This document shows positions 1 through 8,607 of a stretch of DNA of 64,000 nt, in pieces (position 1 is the first letter of the stretch; every line of letters starts with the position of its first letter). The DNA lies in assembly GCA_003640645.1 (NCBI GenBank), contig QGHH01000026.1:1-64000 (forward strand), in the 5' to 3' direction. The notes beneath the pieces were generated by a model. It was not told where the DNA came from, searched no databases, and saw only the letters and a program-made list of their open reading frames with translations. This DNA is from Fredinandcohnia aciditolerans. Lineage in GTDB: Bacteria; Bacillota; Bacilli; Bacillales; Bacillaceae_L. Both the position numbers and the translations under genes were made by a program.

Positions 1-48
<48 letters not shown>

Positions 49-157
49 AGTATTGATTGCTCAATAGTTTGTTACTTTTGAATTAAACGTTGACGCTTGT
101 ATTGTGTTCAGTTTTCAAAGAACTTTTTTCGACCCGCCGCTCAGAAGCGACTTTATT

Positions 158-186
158 AATATATCATGGTGATTTATTAATGTCAA
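158..186 (-). promoter_or_regulatory. Sigma-A promoter of the rRNA operon
   Basis: On the minus strand TTGACA (181-186) is followed after exactly 17 bp by TATATT (158-163), giving a start near 151, about 100 nt ahead of mature 16S. The -35 is perfect and the -10 matches 5 of 6. The adjacent run of seven T (minus strand A) could act as an UP-like element. Confidence 0.85.
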
Positions 187-300
187 TAACATTTTTTTAA
201 AACTTTCTGCCTGCTGATGTTTGTTTTTCAGCGGCGAAATATAATATACCATGGGGTTCAACCATCCGTCAACTCCAAAATGAAATATTTTATTAAAATA

Positions 301-331
301 ATAAAAACTCCTTCAAATATATGAAGGAGTT
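301..331 (-). terminator. Intrinsic terminator of ygxA
   Basis: Ten-base arms AACTCCTTCA and TGAAGGAGTT around a 6-nt loop, followed on the minus strand by TTTTTAT, directly after the ygxA stop codon. Confidence 0.8.
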
Positions 332-338
332 AAAGATT

Positions 339-1223
339 TTACTTATTAACGTGATACGTTCTATGGAAAATTCCTTTCCCTTTTGTTTCTAGCTTCTCTA
401 CATTAATAAAGTGTTTTTCAACAAGGAATTCTAGATAAACCTCAAGGTCCACTGAGTAGACTTTAAGTTCAGGAAGCTCCATTATTTCACCGTAAGTCCA
501 AGATTCATCTCTCTTAGATAGAACATTTATGATATGACAAGCTCCACGTTTTGCCCTTGAATGTATGAGAAATTCGCTAGCTAAGAAGAGAAGCTCTAGT
601 CGCTTTTCAAGTGATTCCTCACTTTCCAAAAGTTCAATATATAGTTTATAAATTTGAGGATCAATTTGTTTCACTTGATTCCAGACTGTGACTTCAGGAT
701 GAAAGCCATTTTCGAAGATCGCTAGCCTAGCTAAATGATGAAGCGCATGAATGACATAATTGTATGCATCTAAATATTGCTTTGAATTAAAAAATGCTTT
801 TCCATCCTGATAGCGACGAATTAGTTTTGCAAATTCCATCCCCATTTTTATCTGTCTTTCTTCTGCGGGAAATTCATGTAGCTTGTTTCTTAAATTAATG
901 ATGTATTCATTCCGGTCAAATAGTACTTTTCCGTTTAAGATCCAGTTTACAATTTTTCGATTAGATCCTAATAGAAACCATTCTTTTATTTGACTTTCTT
1001 TTACAGTATATAAAGATGCTTTTCTATTGTCATAATTATAATGTTTGATGAACATATTCTTCTCATGCTCTTTTACAATGACGAGTAAGGCTATGTCAAA
1101 ATAATCGGTATAAGTAAAAGCATCCTTCCCCTTTTCAATTAGAATGATCCCTAGTGTACTGGGTTGGCTTGCTCTTTCCTGATAAAGGGGGCGAAGTAAA
1201 TCCTCCATTTTGATATCCTCCAA
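339..1223 (-). CDS. ygxA: YgxA-like nucleotidyltransferase-fold protein
   Basis: 294-residue soluble protein with no signal peptide or membrane segment. Size, position beside an rRNA operon and linkage to ygzB and perR match B. subtilis YgxA. That family has a nucleotidyltransferase-like N-terminal domain (about residues 1-120) and a helical C-terminal part; its biochemical role is unknown. I see no intact GS-x10-DxD metal motif, so catalytic activity should not be assumed. The start is an ATG preceded by GGAGGATATCAA. It is monocistronic, ending at its own terminator and divergent from ygzB. Confidence 0.8.
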   Translation of the reverse strand: MEDIKMEDLLRPLYQERASQPSTLGIILIEKGKDAFTYTDYFDIALLVIVKEHEKNMFIKHYNYDNRKASLYTVKESQIKEWFLLGSNRKIVNWILNGKVLFDRNEYIINLRNKLHEFPAEERQIKMGMEFAKLIRRYQDGKAFFNSKQYLDAYNYVIHALHHLARLAIFENGFHPEVTVWNQVKQIDPQIYKLYIELLESEESLEKRLELLFLASEFLIHSRAKRGACHIINVLSKRDESWTYGEIMELPELKVYSVDLEVYLEFLVEKHFINVEKLETKGKGIFHRTYHVNK

Positions 1224-1349
1224 TCAAATCCGTTGGGTATATATTTCGACGTCTAAAAAATAAAACCTTCACATCTTATGCAGAATCTTTTTTTTATTTT
1301 TATCTTTCTTTTTTATATTGTATAGTATATGAAGGAGGTTGGATTAAAC

Positions 1350-1718
1350 ATGGGTGTAAAATATTCAAGTAAAATTAATAAAATTCGTTCTTTTGCTCTT
1401 GCTTTGATTTTCGTTGGATTTATTGTCATGTACGGGGGGATCTTTTTTAAAGATCATGTTATCGTAATGACAATATTTATGATTCTTGGCCTTATTTTTA
1501 TTTTAGCCAGTACTGTTGTTTATTTCTGGATCGGCTTGCTTTCGACTCGAACAATTCAGGTAACTTGCCCTTCATGCAACAAGCCAACTAAAATGTTAGG
1601 ACGAGTGGATGTTTGTATGTATTGTAAGGAACCACTAACTCTTGATCCGGAACTTGAAGGAAAAGAGTTTGACGAAAGATACAATAGTAAAAAATACAAT
1701 AAAATAGAAAAAAGCTGA
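1350..1718 (+). CDS. ygzB: YgzB, UPF0295 family membrane protein
   Basis: 122 residues. Two hydrophobic segments (about residues 15-37 and 45-67) are followed by a cytoplasmic-type tail with two CxxC knuckles (CPSCNKP and CMYCKEP), a small zinc-ribbon. This arrangement is typical of UPF0295/YgzB proteins, whose function is unknown. The ATG at 1350 is chosen over an upstream ATG at 1329, because GAAGGAGG overlaps the latter and sits at a usable distance from the former. The gene is convergent with perR, with a shared terminator between them. Confidence 0.85.
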   Translation: MGVKYSSKINKIRSFALALIFVGFIVMYGGIFFKDHVIVMTIFMILGLIFILASTVVYFWIGLLSTRTIQVTCPSCNKPTKMLGRVDVCMYCKEPLTLDPELEGKEFDERYNSKKYNKIEKS

Positions 1719-1745
1719 CAGGATTACCTCGTCAGCTTTTTTAAT
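1711..1745. terminator. Bidirectional terminator between ygzB and perR
   Basis: AAAGCTGAC/GTCAGCTTT stem with an 11-nt loop, A-run to the left and T-run to the right. It serves ygzB on the plus strand and overlaps the perR stop codon on the minus strand. Confidence 0.8.
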
Positions 1746-2184
1746 GTGCGGCTTTCTTTTGACATTCTTGACATGAGCCGTAAATTTCCATTCTATGATG
1801 ACTAACTTTAAAGCCTGTTACATGTGCTGCCAGTGCTTCCACTTCATCCAACCCTGGGTAATGGAAGTCCACAATTTTACCACATTCTTCACAAATCACA
1901 TGATAGTGCTGTGTAGTGATAAAATCAAAACGACTTGATGAATCTCCGTAAGGTAATTCTTTCACTAAGCCCACTTCTTTGAAAACACGAAGATTGTTAT
2001 ACACGGTTGCAACGCTCATGTTTGGAAACTTTCCTTCAAGTGCTTTATAAATATCATCTGCAGTCGGGTGACTCATTGAATTAATTAAATACTCTAGTAT
2101 CGCATGACGTTGCGGAGTGATTCGCACCCCGGTTTCTTTCAACGTATCAAGCGCTTCTTTCAAGTGATTGTCTGACACCGCCAT
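1741..2184 (-). CDS. perR: PerR peroxide-sensing repressor (Fur family)
   Basis: 147 residues. Metal-dependent repressor of peroxide stress genes in Bacillus; Fe(II)-catalysed oxidation of metal-site histidines releases it from DNA. The N-terminal winged helix contains [10 protein letters not shown] and [14 protein letters not shown]. Metal-site residues of B. subtilis PerR are present: the His in SMSHPTADD, the Asp in [10 protein letters not shown], the His pair in QHYHVIC and the Asp in IVDFHYPG. The structural zinc cysteines CEEC and CQEC are intact. The ATG at 2184 follows AAAGAGGTGC and matches the family N-terminus; the longer reading to 2271 would run through the promoter and operator. 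A PerR box lies just upstream. Confidence 0.97.
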   Translation of the reverse strand: MAVSDNHLKEALDTLKETGVRITPQRHAILEYLINSMSHPTADDIYKALEGKFPNMSVATVYNNLRVFKEVGLVKELPYGDSSSRFDFITTQHYHVICEECGKIVDFHYPGLDEVEALAAHVTGFKVSHHRMEIYGSCQECQKKAAH

Positions 2185-2212
2185 GCACCTCTTTCTAGTA
2201 AACATTATTACT

Positions 2213-2227
2213 TTATAATCCTTATAA
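2213..2227 (-). promoter_or_regulatory. PerR box upstream of perR
   Basis: TTATAATCCTTATAA on the plus strand differs at one position from the PerR consensus TTATAATnATTATAA. It lies between the -10 element and the perR start codon, so autoregulation is likely. Confidence 0.8.
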
Positions 2228-2229
2228 TT

Positions 2230-2259
2230 AGTGTATCTCGCTCCGACCGCTTTTGTCAA
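2230..2259 (-). promoter_or_regulatory. Probable sigma-A promoter of perR
   Basis: On the minus strand TTGACA (2254-2259), 18 bp spacer, TACACT (2230-2235). The predicted transcription start falls inside the PerR box. Confidence 0.6.
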
Positions 2260-2318
2260 CATTTCTACCATTACTATATGACTAATCCGATTGAATTACG
2301 ATTATTTTTTAGAATAAT

Positions 2319-2867
2319 TCACTGATGGAGAGTTGGTTCACCCTGGCCAAGCCTATGATTAACGTAGCGAGCCGCAACAAAAAGAAAATCAGAAAGTCGA
2401 TTTAAGTAAGAGATAACTACAGGATTTACCTGTTCTCCGATTGCAACTGCTTTTCTTTCAGCTCTTCTTACGATTGTTCTGGCAACATGGAAGGAAGCCC
2501 CTGCTTGGCTACCACCTGGTAGTACAAAGTTTGTAAGTGGGGGAAGTTGTGCATCCCATTTATCGATTGCTGTCTCTAGAAGGGAAATATCCTCGTCGGA
2601 AACTTTCCATTTAACTTCTTTCCCTGCAGGAGTTGCAAGTTCGGCACCGACGTGAAACAAGGTCGTTTGAACTTTTTGAAACATCGACTCAACCTCTTCT
2701 ATGCCTTCAAATTTAGTATGGTGCAGGTGGCTTAATCCTAATCCGATCATTGAATTCGCTTCATCACAAGTTCCGTATGCATCAACACGTAAGTCAGTTT
2801 TTGAAACTCGCAGTCCATATACTAATGAGGTTGTGCCTTTATCCCCTGTTTTAGTATAGATTTTCAT
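2319..2867 (-). CDS. yvqK: PduO-type ATP:cob(I)alamin adenosyltransferase
   Basis: 182 residues. Transfers the adenosyl group of ATP to cob(I)alamin to make adenosylcobalamin, in the cytoplasm. The family's N-terminal ATP-binding stretch IYTKTGDKGTTSL is present, as are DAYGTCDEANSMIG and the C-terminal arginine-rich helix VARTIVRRAERKAV, followed by NRLSDFLFVAARYVN. Full length. It starts 1 nt after the dehydrogenase stop codon, with GGGGGTATTAGT before the ATG, so the two are almost certainly co-transcribed. No cobalamin-dependent enzyme lies nearby, so the physiological partner is not evident. Confidence 0.92.
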   Translation of the reverse strand: MKIYTKTGDKGTTSLVYGLRVSKTDLRVDAYGTCDEANSMIGLGLSHLHHTKFEGIEEVESMFQKVQTTLFHVGAELATPAGKEVKWKVSDEDISLLETAIDKWDAQLPPLTNFVLPGGSQAGASFHVARTIVRRAERKAVAIGEQVNPVVISYLNRLSDFLFVAARYVNHRLGQGEPTLHQ

Positions 2868-2868
2868 A

Positions 2869-3825
2869 CTAATACCCCCGGTCTAAGTCAATTTTATTGA
2901 TAAATTCACTGCCGTCTTGCTTAAAAATATGTAGATTTTGTTCAAAAATCTCAAATGATCGTGGTTGATAAAATTTTGATTTACTCGAGATATGTGGAGT
3001 AACTGTCACATTTTCAAGTGTCCAAAAAGGATGATTACTTGGTAGTGGTTCCTCTTCAAACACGTCCAATACCGCGTGTGAAATCTTATTTGATTGAACC
3101 GCTCGTAATATGACTTCTTCTTTCACTAAATCGCCACGACCAATATTAATGAAGACTGCGTCTTTTTTCATTAAATCAAAATGAGTATCAGTTAGAATAT
3201 ATTTTGTTTCATCCGTACTCGGTAGGACAGAAACAAGATAATCTACATTTTCGCATACATATTTAAGTCCATCATATTGAACCATTTCATCAACAAATTC
3301 ATGCTCGGTCCCGCTGCGATTTAATCCGATTACTTTCATATGAAAAGCTTTTGCTAATCGAGCTATTTCACCGCCAATCGCACCCACTCCCAGGATACCT
3401 AGTGTCTTTCCATGTAACTCACCTACTGGAAAATTAGTCAGGCGATCCCAGCTTTTGTCTTTTTGCTGCTCAACGATTTTTTTATTTTTCTTTGTGACAT
3501 GTAGCATCATCGAAAGTGTGTATTCGGACATTGGAATTTTGTGAATTCCCCGTACGTTTGTAACAAGAATCCCTTTTTCCTTAATCGCTTGAAAAGGCAT
3601 TAGTTCTAATCCTGCTGATATCACCATAATCCATTTTAAATTTTTGGCCATTTCAATATGTTCGGAGTTTAAATCCTCCCCGTATGTAAGTAAAATATCT
3701 GCTTTAAGTAGTTCCGGTAAGGCCTCTTCTATATGCTCACAATAGATAAATTCTTCATCCGGAAACGCCTTTTTCATTTTTTCTGTAATTTCTTCAATCG
3801 GAATAAATGTTGATAAAATTCGCAT
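2869..3825 (-). CDS. D-isomer-specific 2-hydroxyacid dehydrogenase
   Basis: 318 residues. NAD(P)-dependent oxidoreductase of the D-2-hydroxyacid dehydrogenase family. The Rossmann motif GILGVGAIGGEIARL lies near residue 142. Catalytic residues are visible: Arg in INIGRGDLV, Glu in VLDVFEEEPLP and His in VTVTPHISS. The divergent N-terminal catalytic half is typical of uncharacterised Bacillus members, so the substrate (glyoxylate, hydroxypyruvate or another 2-oxoacid) cannot be assigned. First gene of a two-gene unit with the cobalamin adenosyltransferase; GGAGGCGTAATA precedes the ATG. Confidence 0.9.
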   Translation of the reverse strand: MRILSTFIPIEEITEKMKKAFPDEEFIYCEHIEEALPELLKADILLTYGEDLNSEHIEMAKNLKWIMVISAGLELMPFQAIKEKGILVTNVRGIHKIPMSEYTLSMMLHVTKKNKKIVEQQKDKSWDRLTNFPVGELHGKTLGILGVGAIGGEIARLAKAFHMKVIGLNRSGTEHEFVDEMVQYDGLKYVCENVDYLVSVLPSTDETKYILTDTHFDLMKKDAVFINIGRGDLVKEEVILRAVQSNKISHAVLDVFEEEPLPSNHPFWTLENVTVTPHISSKSKFYQPRSFEIFEQNLHIFKQDGSEFINKIDLDRGY

Positions 3826-3881
3826 TATTACGCCTCCTTACCTACTATAGTAACAACTTTCTAAAAGAAGTAAAACAAAAA

Positions 3882-3912
3882 AAGGTGCGAGATTTCTCTC
3901 GCACAAAATTCG
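3882..3912 (-). terminator. Intrinsic terminator of the ABC exporter operon
   Basis: GTGCGAGA/TCTCGCAC stem with a 4-nt loop, followed on the minus strand by a T-run (TTTTTTTG). It lies ~100 nt after the permease stop and upstream of the dehydrogenase gene. Confidence 0.8.
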
Positions 3913-4008
3913 CTAACATCTGAGGAGGTATGCCCTACACTATAAGATACGTCGTCAAACTAAATGTGTATAGACGTTTGACACAATCCTTGAAAAATAG
4001 GCACTCCA

Positions 4009-4749
4009 TCAGTCCGTCCATTTGAAGTATTTTAAACCGATGATTGTGGACACAATTAGAATTCCACATAAGATTCCGATGTCAAGCAGTGCACCTGAAG
4101 TAAATAATGTTCCATTCCAGCCCTCTCTTAGAACATTTACTACGTAGGTAAGCGGTACGATTGCAGCAATCTTTTGAAGAATCTCTGGATAAGTTTCTAA
4201 GGGAATGGTTGCCCCTGATAAAAACATCATTGGATACATTGCAATCATGGCAACGCCTAATGCAGTTTGCATCCTCTTTGTAATGCTTGAAACAATAAAA
4301 CCGATGGAGAAAAATGTGATTGCGCTAAATGTTAGTGCTACAAAAAATTCAAATGGATGCGAAGTTAGTTCTGAACCAAAACCAAATTTCGCAATAAAAA
4401 GTATTTCAATTCCCCCAACATAAAACGCGATAAAGCCTTTTATTATGGTTGCCAAAAAGATTGCATGTTGATTGATTGGTGTTCCTTTTAAACGTTTGTA
4501 AACACCTTTTTCACGGTCGATTACGATTTGCAGCCCCATTGAGAAGAAGGCTGTTGTAAAAATAATGATGGCAATCATGCTTGGAATATACGCTTGGAAG
4601 TAATCTAGTCCCTCGTATGAATTGGATTCAAACATTAACCCGAAAACAATAAAGCTGACGGCAGGGACAATAAATGTGAACAATAAAGCTAGTGTTTCGC
4701 GAAAAAATAATCTTAATTCCATTTGTGTATGTGTAATAATTGTTTGCAT
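4009..4749 (-). CDS. ABC-2 type transporter permease
   Basis: 246 residues with six predicted membrane helices (about 20-40, 55-75, 100-125, 135-158, 168-190, 220-240), the ABC-2 architecture. It should form the membrane channel of an exporter with the ATPase encoded upstream. ERGVYKRLKGTP-like chemistry is seen as EKGVYKRLKGTPINQ in the first cytoplasmic loop, and a PLTYVVNVLREGW motif lies before the last helix, both common in daunorubicin-/antibiotic-type ABC-2 permeases. The substrate is unknown. Last gene of the regulator–kinase–ATPase–permease set, separated from the ATPase by a dispersed repeat. Confidence 0.88.
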   Translation of the reverse strand: MQTIITHTQMELRLFFRETLALLFTFIVPAVSFIVFGLMFESNSYEGLDYFQAYIPSMIAIIIFTTAFFSMGLQIVIDREKGVYKRLKGTPINQHAIFLATIIKGFIAFYVGGIEILFIAKFGFGSELTSHPFEFFVALTFSAITFFSIGFIVSSITKRMQTALGVAMIAMYPMMFLSGATIPLETYPEILQKIAAIVPLTYVVNVLREGWNGTLFTSGALLDIGILCGILIVSTIIGLKYFKWTD

Positions 4750-4776
4750 TTGTTTTTCCTCCTTATTAAATCTAAT

Positions 4777-4940
4777 GGGCCTTGGCGTATTTGCGCCCAG
4801 ATTTTTTCGAGGTCGCTCGAAAAATCACATTTGAAAATCTTTGGCATCCGCCGGAGGCATAACTTTATTCAGTCAAGGTTCGAACCACTTCTGAATTGAT
4901 TCTCCCACCTAGAAATAAAGGACTCTTTCTGAATAAAGTT
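4777..4940. repeat. Structured dispersed repeat, family G, copy 1
   Basis: Core CTTGGCGTATTTGCGCCCAG, then TCGAG/CTCGA hairpin arms, then ATCCGCCGGAGGC, closed by a terminal inverted repeat AACTTTATTCAG (4862-4873) and CTGAATAAAGTT (4929-4940). Related copies lie at 25367-25549 and 34001-34178. The right end supplies the TAA stop of the ABC ATPase gene. Confidence 0.75.
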
Positions 4941-5655
4941 AAACCGCATATTTTAAGTAAACATCTTCCATCGTCCCTGCTCCTTGCAGGTAAGAATCGA
5001 TTAAATTCTGTGGTTTGTCACAGGCAACAAGCTTGCCTTTTTTTATAATGGCGATTCTGTCACAGTGCTTTTGCGCTTCATCCATATAATGTGTTGATAA
5101 GAGTATTGTTTTACCTTCGTCACGGTAACGGTTGATACAGGTCCATAGATCACGTCTTGCTTGTGGGTCTAACCCTGTCGTAGGTTCATCAAGAAAGATG
5201 ATATCTGGATCATTTACTAGCGCTAAAGCCAATGATGTACGCTGCTGCCAGCCCCCTGACAGATTTTTAACATATTTGTTTAGATAAGGTTTGAGTCCCA
5301 GAGTTTCAATGATTTCCTGTAAGTTTCGTGTCTTATCATAATAGGAACTAAATAATTTTAGTGCTTCTTTAACTTTGATACGATCGTATAGGGCTGTTTG
5401 TTGAAGCTGGATACCGATTTTTTGTTTGATTTCATTTGAGGCTTCTTCAACGTTCATTCCTAGTACTTTAACAGTACCTGTATCAGGTCTTCGAATTCCC
5501 ATCATAATTTCAAGAGTAGTTGACTTTCCCGCTCCATTCGCACCGATGATTCCAAGTACTTCTCCTTTTTTTACTTGTAGGCTGATACCGTCAACAGCTT
5601 TCACATCACCATAACTTTTCGATATATTTGTAAGCTCAATAACAGATTGATTCAT
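4939..5655 (-). CDS. ABC transporter ATP-binding protein
   Basis: 238 residues, one complete nucleotide-binding domain. Walker A GANGAGKST (about residue 40), signature LSGGWQQR (about 135), Walker B IIFLDEPTTGLD (about 155) and the H-loop STHYMDEA are all intact. The sequence is of the drug/antibiotic-export (CcmA/DrrA-like) type and pairs with the ABC-2 permease downstream. The protein ends shortly after the D-loop/H-loop region, shorter than many DrrA proteins, and the stop codon lies at the edge of a repeat, so the C-terminus may have been reset by that insertion. Confidence 0.9.
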   Translation of the reverse strand: MNQSVIELTNISKSYGDVKAVDGISLQVKKGEVLGIIGANGAGKSTTLEIMMGIRRPDTGTVKVLGMNVEEASNEIKQKIGIQLQQTALYDRIKVKEALKLFSSYYDKTRNLQEIIETLGLKPYLNKYVKNLSGGWQQRTSLALALVNDPDIIFLDEPTTGLDPQARRDLWTCINRYRDEGKTILLSTHYMDEAQKHCDRIAIIKKGKLVACDKPQNLIDSYLQGAGTMEDVYLKYAV

Positions 5656-5775
5656 AGTTTGGTCCTCCCTTTTGCTTTCCCTTTGTTTTGTTACTTTTAT
5701 CTTAGTCAGCGAACCTTAACTCAACCTTAAGTAAGTCTTATATCTTGCTTAAAATTGAAAAAAGTATAGCTTGGG

Positions 5776-6996
5776 CTATACTTTTAGTGGGAGTTCGGTT
5801 ATAAAATTGGTTTTTCCTTGTTTTGGTGTTGTGTCTACACGGATGTTTCCGTTATGTAGTTCAATGATTTTCTTTGTGATGGCAAGGCCAAGTCCTGAGC
5901 CTTCATCATTCATTCTGCTTTTATCGCCTCTTACGAAAGGATCGAATACGGTTCGGGCGATATCTTCTCTGATGCCGATACCATCATCCCCTACTTCAAT
6001 TATTATGTTTTCTTCATTCTTAGTTAATTTGAGAAAAACTTTTGTTTCCTCTGGGTTATATTTGTTAATGTTTTGAAGAAGGTTCGACAACGCTCTGTTT
6101 AGCAGTTTTTGATCAAATGCGTACATTATTTTTTCATTTGGTATATCGATCTCTAGCTCCATGTCCTTTTCCTCAAAAATATCATAATGCTCAGCAATTA
6201 CTCCACGGTAAAATTCACAAATATCTTTTTTCTCTTTTTGAATAGGAACATCAGGACTATCTAATTTTGAGAACATAAAAAGCTCATCGATTAATGACGT
6301 TACACGAATTGATTTCTCATAGATGTACCTTAAGTACTTCTTCGTTTGTTCCTCGTCTTTTACAAGCCCTTCATACAACACCTTGGAATACCCTTGAATG
6401 GTGGTGATAGGAGTTTTTAAATCATGTGAAATGTCTGCAAGCATTTGCTTTTTGCTCTCTTCCAATCTTGTTTTTTCTCGATTCTTTTGTTCAAGCTCTT
6501 CCGCAGTTCGTTTCAAGTTTTCGCTCATTTCCTTATACTTTATCGATCCTTTCATGATAAAGGGGAGTATGCTGCCACCAAACAAAGGTGGGCCAAAGTT
6601 AAGAATGGCGGAATATTCTCCTGAGAGGACAATCTGATAGATTAGGAACAGACCAAAAATTGTGAAGAGGCCACAAAGGACGTAGAGCATTTGCATTGGT
6701 AGACGAACAATCTGATACACAATAATGAATATCATGTAAATATACAATGGGGCATACGCAAAACCAAATAATAGAATGATTGACATCTGAATAAAAATAA
6801 GTGGAAGTGTGTGTTGGGGGGTCCAATACACCTGTCGATAAGCTAAAACAAAGACTGCCACTAGCAATAGACCCAGTAATAGTTTGCCTTGTGATTCCTG
6901 AAATAAAAAATAAAGTGGGAAAACCAGGTTTGCAATGTATAAATACGGGATTACTCCTTCTTGTTCTGGAAAGACCCGAAAGATTAATTTTTTCAT
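5776..6996 (-). CDS. Membrane sensor histidine kinase
   Basis: 406 residues. Five to six membrane segments occupy residues ~15-150 with almost no extracellular domain, the design of kinases that sense inside or at the membrane. A short coiled coil (155-185) leads to the phosphoacceptor motif DISHDLKTP (His191), the N box LLQNINKYN, and the G boxes VGDDGIGI and GSGLGLAI. The partner regulator gene ends 29 nt upstream; an ABC exporter follows. By analogy with such sets, the pair probably induces the exporter in response to an envelope-active compound; this is inferred. AGAGGAAGAGATAT precedes the ATG. Confidence 0.92.
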   Translation of the reverse strand: MKKLIFRVFPEQEGVIPYLYIANLVFPLYFLFQESQGKLLLGLLLVAVFVLAYRQVYWTPQHTLPLIFIQMSIILLFGFAYAPLYIYMIFIIVYQIVRLPMQMLYVLCGLFTIFGLFLIYQIVLSGEYSAILNFGPPLFGGSILPFIMKGSIKYKEMSENLKRTAEELEQKNREKTRLEESKKQMLADISHDLKTPITTIQGYSKVLYEGLVKDEEQTKKYLRYIYEKSIRVTSLIDELFMFSKLDSPDVPIQKEKKDICEFYRGVIAEHYDIFEEKDMELEIDIPNEKIMYAFDQKLLNRALSNLLQNINKYNPEETKVFLKLTKNEENIIIEVGDDGIGIREDIARTVFDPFVRGDKSRMNDEGSGLGLAITKKIIELHNGNIRVDTTPKQGKTNFITELPLKV

Positions 6997-7025
6997 ATAT
7001 CTCTTCCTCTTAGTTTCATATACTT

Positions 7026-7736
7026 CTATATTTGGCTCACAAATTTATACCCAAGGCCTCTTATCGTTTTTATGTAGTTTGGTTTTTTGGGATTTTCCTC
7101 GAGCTTTTCTCTTAGCTTTGATATATGAACGTTAATCGTATTGTCTTCTTCTCCACCCATATAATAATCATTCCAGGCTCGTTCAAAGATTTGTTGTTTT
7201 GTATAAACCCTACCTGGTGAACTCATTAATAACTCCAAAATTCGATATTCAATTTTTGTAAGTGGAATTGTAACGTCACCCTTCCTAGCAGAATAGGTGC
7301 TCTCATCTAAGACGATATCTCCCACCTTTATAAGTAGGCTTTCAGATTGGGGTGTAGACTCCTGTTTATAGCTATAGCTTCTTCTAAGTTGGGCCTGTAC
7401 TCGAGCAATCACCTCTAATGGATTAAATGGCTTCGGAATGAAATCATCTGCTCCAAGCCCGAGACCTAGAATTTTATCGTTATCCTCGTTTTTTGCAGAA
7501 ATGATGATGATAGGGATGTGCATATTCTGTCTTACTTTCTTTATTAACTGATAGCCGTTAATATTGGGCATCATTAGGTCGACAAGCATTAAATCAATAC
7601 TTTCCCGCTCTATGATTTGAAGTGCTTCTCGTCCGTTAAAGGCTTCAAGAATTCTATAACTCTCTTTTTCTAAATAAAGACCTAGAAGCTCAACTATCTC
7701 AGGCTGGTCATCCACAATTAGTATAGTCCGATTCAT
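7026..7736 (-). CDS. OmpR-family response regulator
   Basis: 236 residues. Receiver domain (1-115) with the acidic pair DD near residues 9-10, phosphoacceptor Asp53 in LMLVDLMMP, the Thr/Ser and Lys (IPKPF) switch residues; C-terminal winged-helix DNA-binding domain (140-236) ending in NYIKTIRGLGYKF. First gene of the operon with the kinase and ABC exporter. The ATG at 7736 is preceded by AAGGGAG at 8 nt; the upstream in-frame ATG at 7757 lacks such a site. Confidence 0.93.
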   Translation of the reverse strand: MNRTILIVDDQPEIVELLGLYLEKESYRILEAFNGREALQIIERESIDLMLVDLMMPNINGYQLIKKVRQNMHIPIIIISAKNEDNDKILGLGLGADDFIPKPFNPLEVIARVQAQLRRSYSYKQESTPQSESLLIKVGDIVLDESTYSARKGDVTIPLTKIEYRILELLMSSPGRVYTKQQIFERAWNDYYMGGEEDNTINVHISKLREKLEENPKKPNYIKTIRGLGYKFVSQI

Positions 7737-7839
7737 CTGAACGCTCCCTTCTTCCATACAATTCCATTTTTATCTTCAGTATAACAAACTCAATGAAATC
7801 TTGGTGTATTTTTTTAAGGAAGTTGTGCTTGTGGGACGT

Positions 7840-8340
7840 GCTTTAGGTCTGGTTTGTACCGCTGGACAAAAATTACGGGGCATGCCCTGCCTTTTATCGT
7901 TCTAGCTTGTACCGTGAGACCTCTCTTGCGGTACAAGCTCCACCTTTTTTTGCACTAGCTTGTACCGTGAAACCTCTCTTGCGTTACATGCTCCACCTAT
8001 TTTCACTCTAGCTTGTACCGTAAGACCACTCTTGCCATACATGCTTAGTTCTTTTTCACTCTACCTTGTACCACGAGAACTATCTTGCCATACATGTTCA
8101 GTCCTTTTTCGCCCTCGCTTGTACCGTGAGACCTCTCTTGCGGTACAAGCTCCACCTTTTTTCGCACTAGCTTGTACCGTGAAACCTCTCTTGCGTTACA
8201 TGCTCCACCTTTTTTCACTCTAGCTTGTACCGTAAGACCACTCTTGCCATACTTTTTCACTCTACCTTGTACCACGAGAACTATCTTGCCATACATGTTC
8301 AGTTCTTTTTCGCACTAGCTTATACTGCGAGATACTTTAA
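7840..8340. repeat. Tandem array A: 53-bp hairpin units
   Basis: About nine degenerate units of 53 bp. Each carries an inverted repeat, best preserved as AGCTTGTACCG ... CGGTACAAGCT (near 7903-7938 and 8117-8150). Units 1-4 are repeated as units 5-8 with a 212-bp higher-order period (7911 versus 8123); the second block has lost part of its third unit near 8250. The array lies between the yclQ terminator and the response-regulator gene. Neither strand has convincing coding sequence. Confidence 0.85.
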
Positions 8341-8544
8341 TACTTTACATTTGGAAGTTATTTGAAATCCCCATATCAAAAACACACTATATGACATCGC
8401 CTTTGGTTATTTTTGTAAGAACCCTTTTCATAACCATACGATATACCATTACTTTTGGATATATCTGTTAAATACCATATTATAAATAAACTATATGGCC
8501 TTACTTTTACTAAATACTGCTAAATGTCATATCTTATACAATCC
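8341..8544. other. AT-rich intergenic stretch, no gene seen
   Basis: Contains loosely similar stretches such as CTATATGACATCGCCTTTGG and CTATATGGCCTTACTTTTAC, perhaps a decayed short repeat. No ribosome binding site plus ORF and no RNA motif recognised. Confidence 0.5.
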
Positions 8545-8600
8545 CAAAAAAAAAGCCGCCCAGGTCATCAGTTTTTCCACTGACTTTCTGGACAGCCTTA
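8545..8600 (-). terminator. Intrinsic terminator of yclQ homologue
   Basis: On the minus strand AAGGCTGTCCAG pairs imperfectly with CTGGGCGGCTT around an inner GTCAGT/ACTGAT hairpin, followed by nine T residues. Confidence 0.8.
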
Positions 8601-8607
8601 TTGTAAA

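Noticed and set aside
2185-2271. N-terminal extension of PerR to 2271
   Set aside because: Would translate the PerR box and promoter; PerR starts are conserved at the shorter position.
3928-4014. 31-codon ORF starting ATGCCCTACACT after GAGGAGGT
   Set aside because: The ribosome-binding-like sequence touches the ATG with no spacing, and the peptide has no recognisable features; probably chance.
7960-8296. Open frames on both strands in array A
   Set aside because: Repeat-driven, no start signals, composition unlike neighbouring genes.
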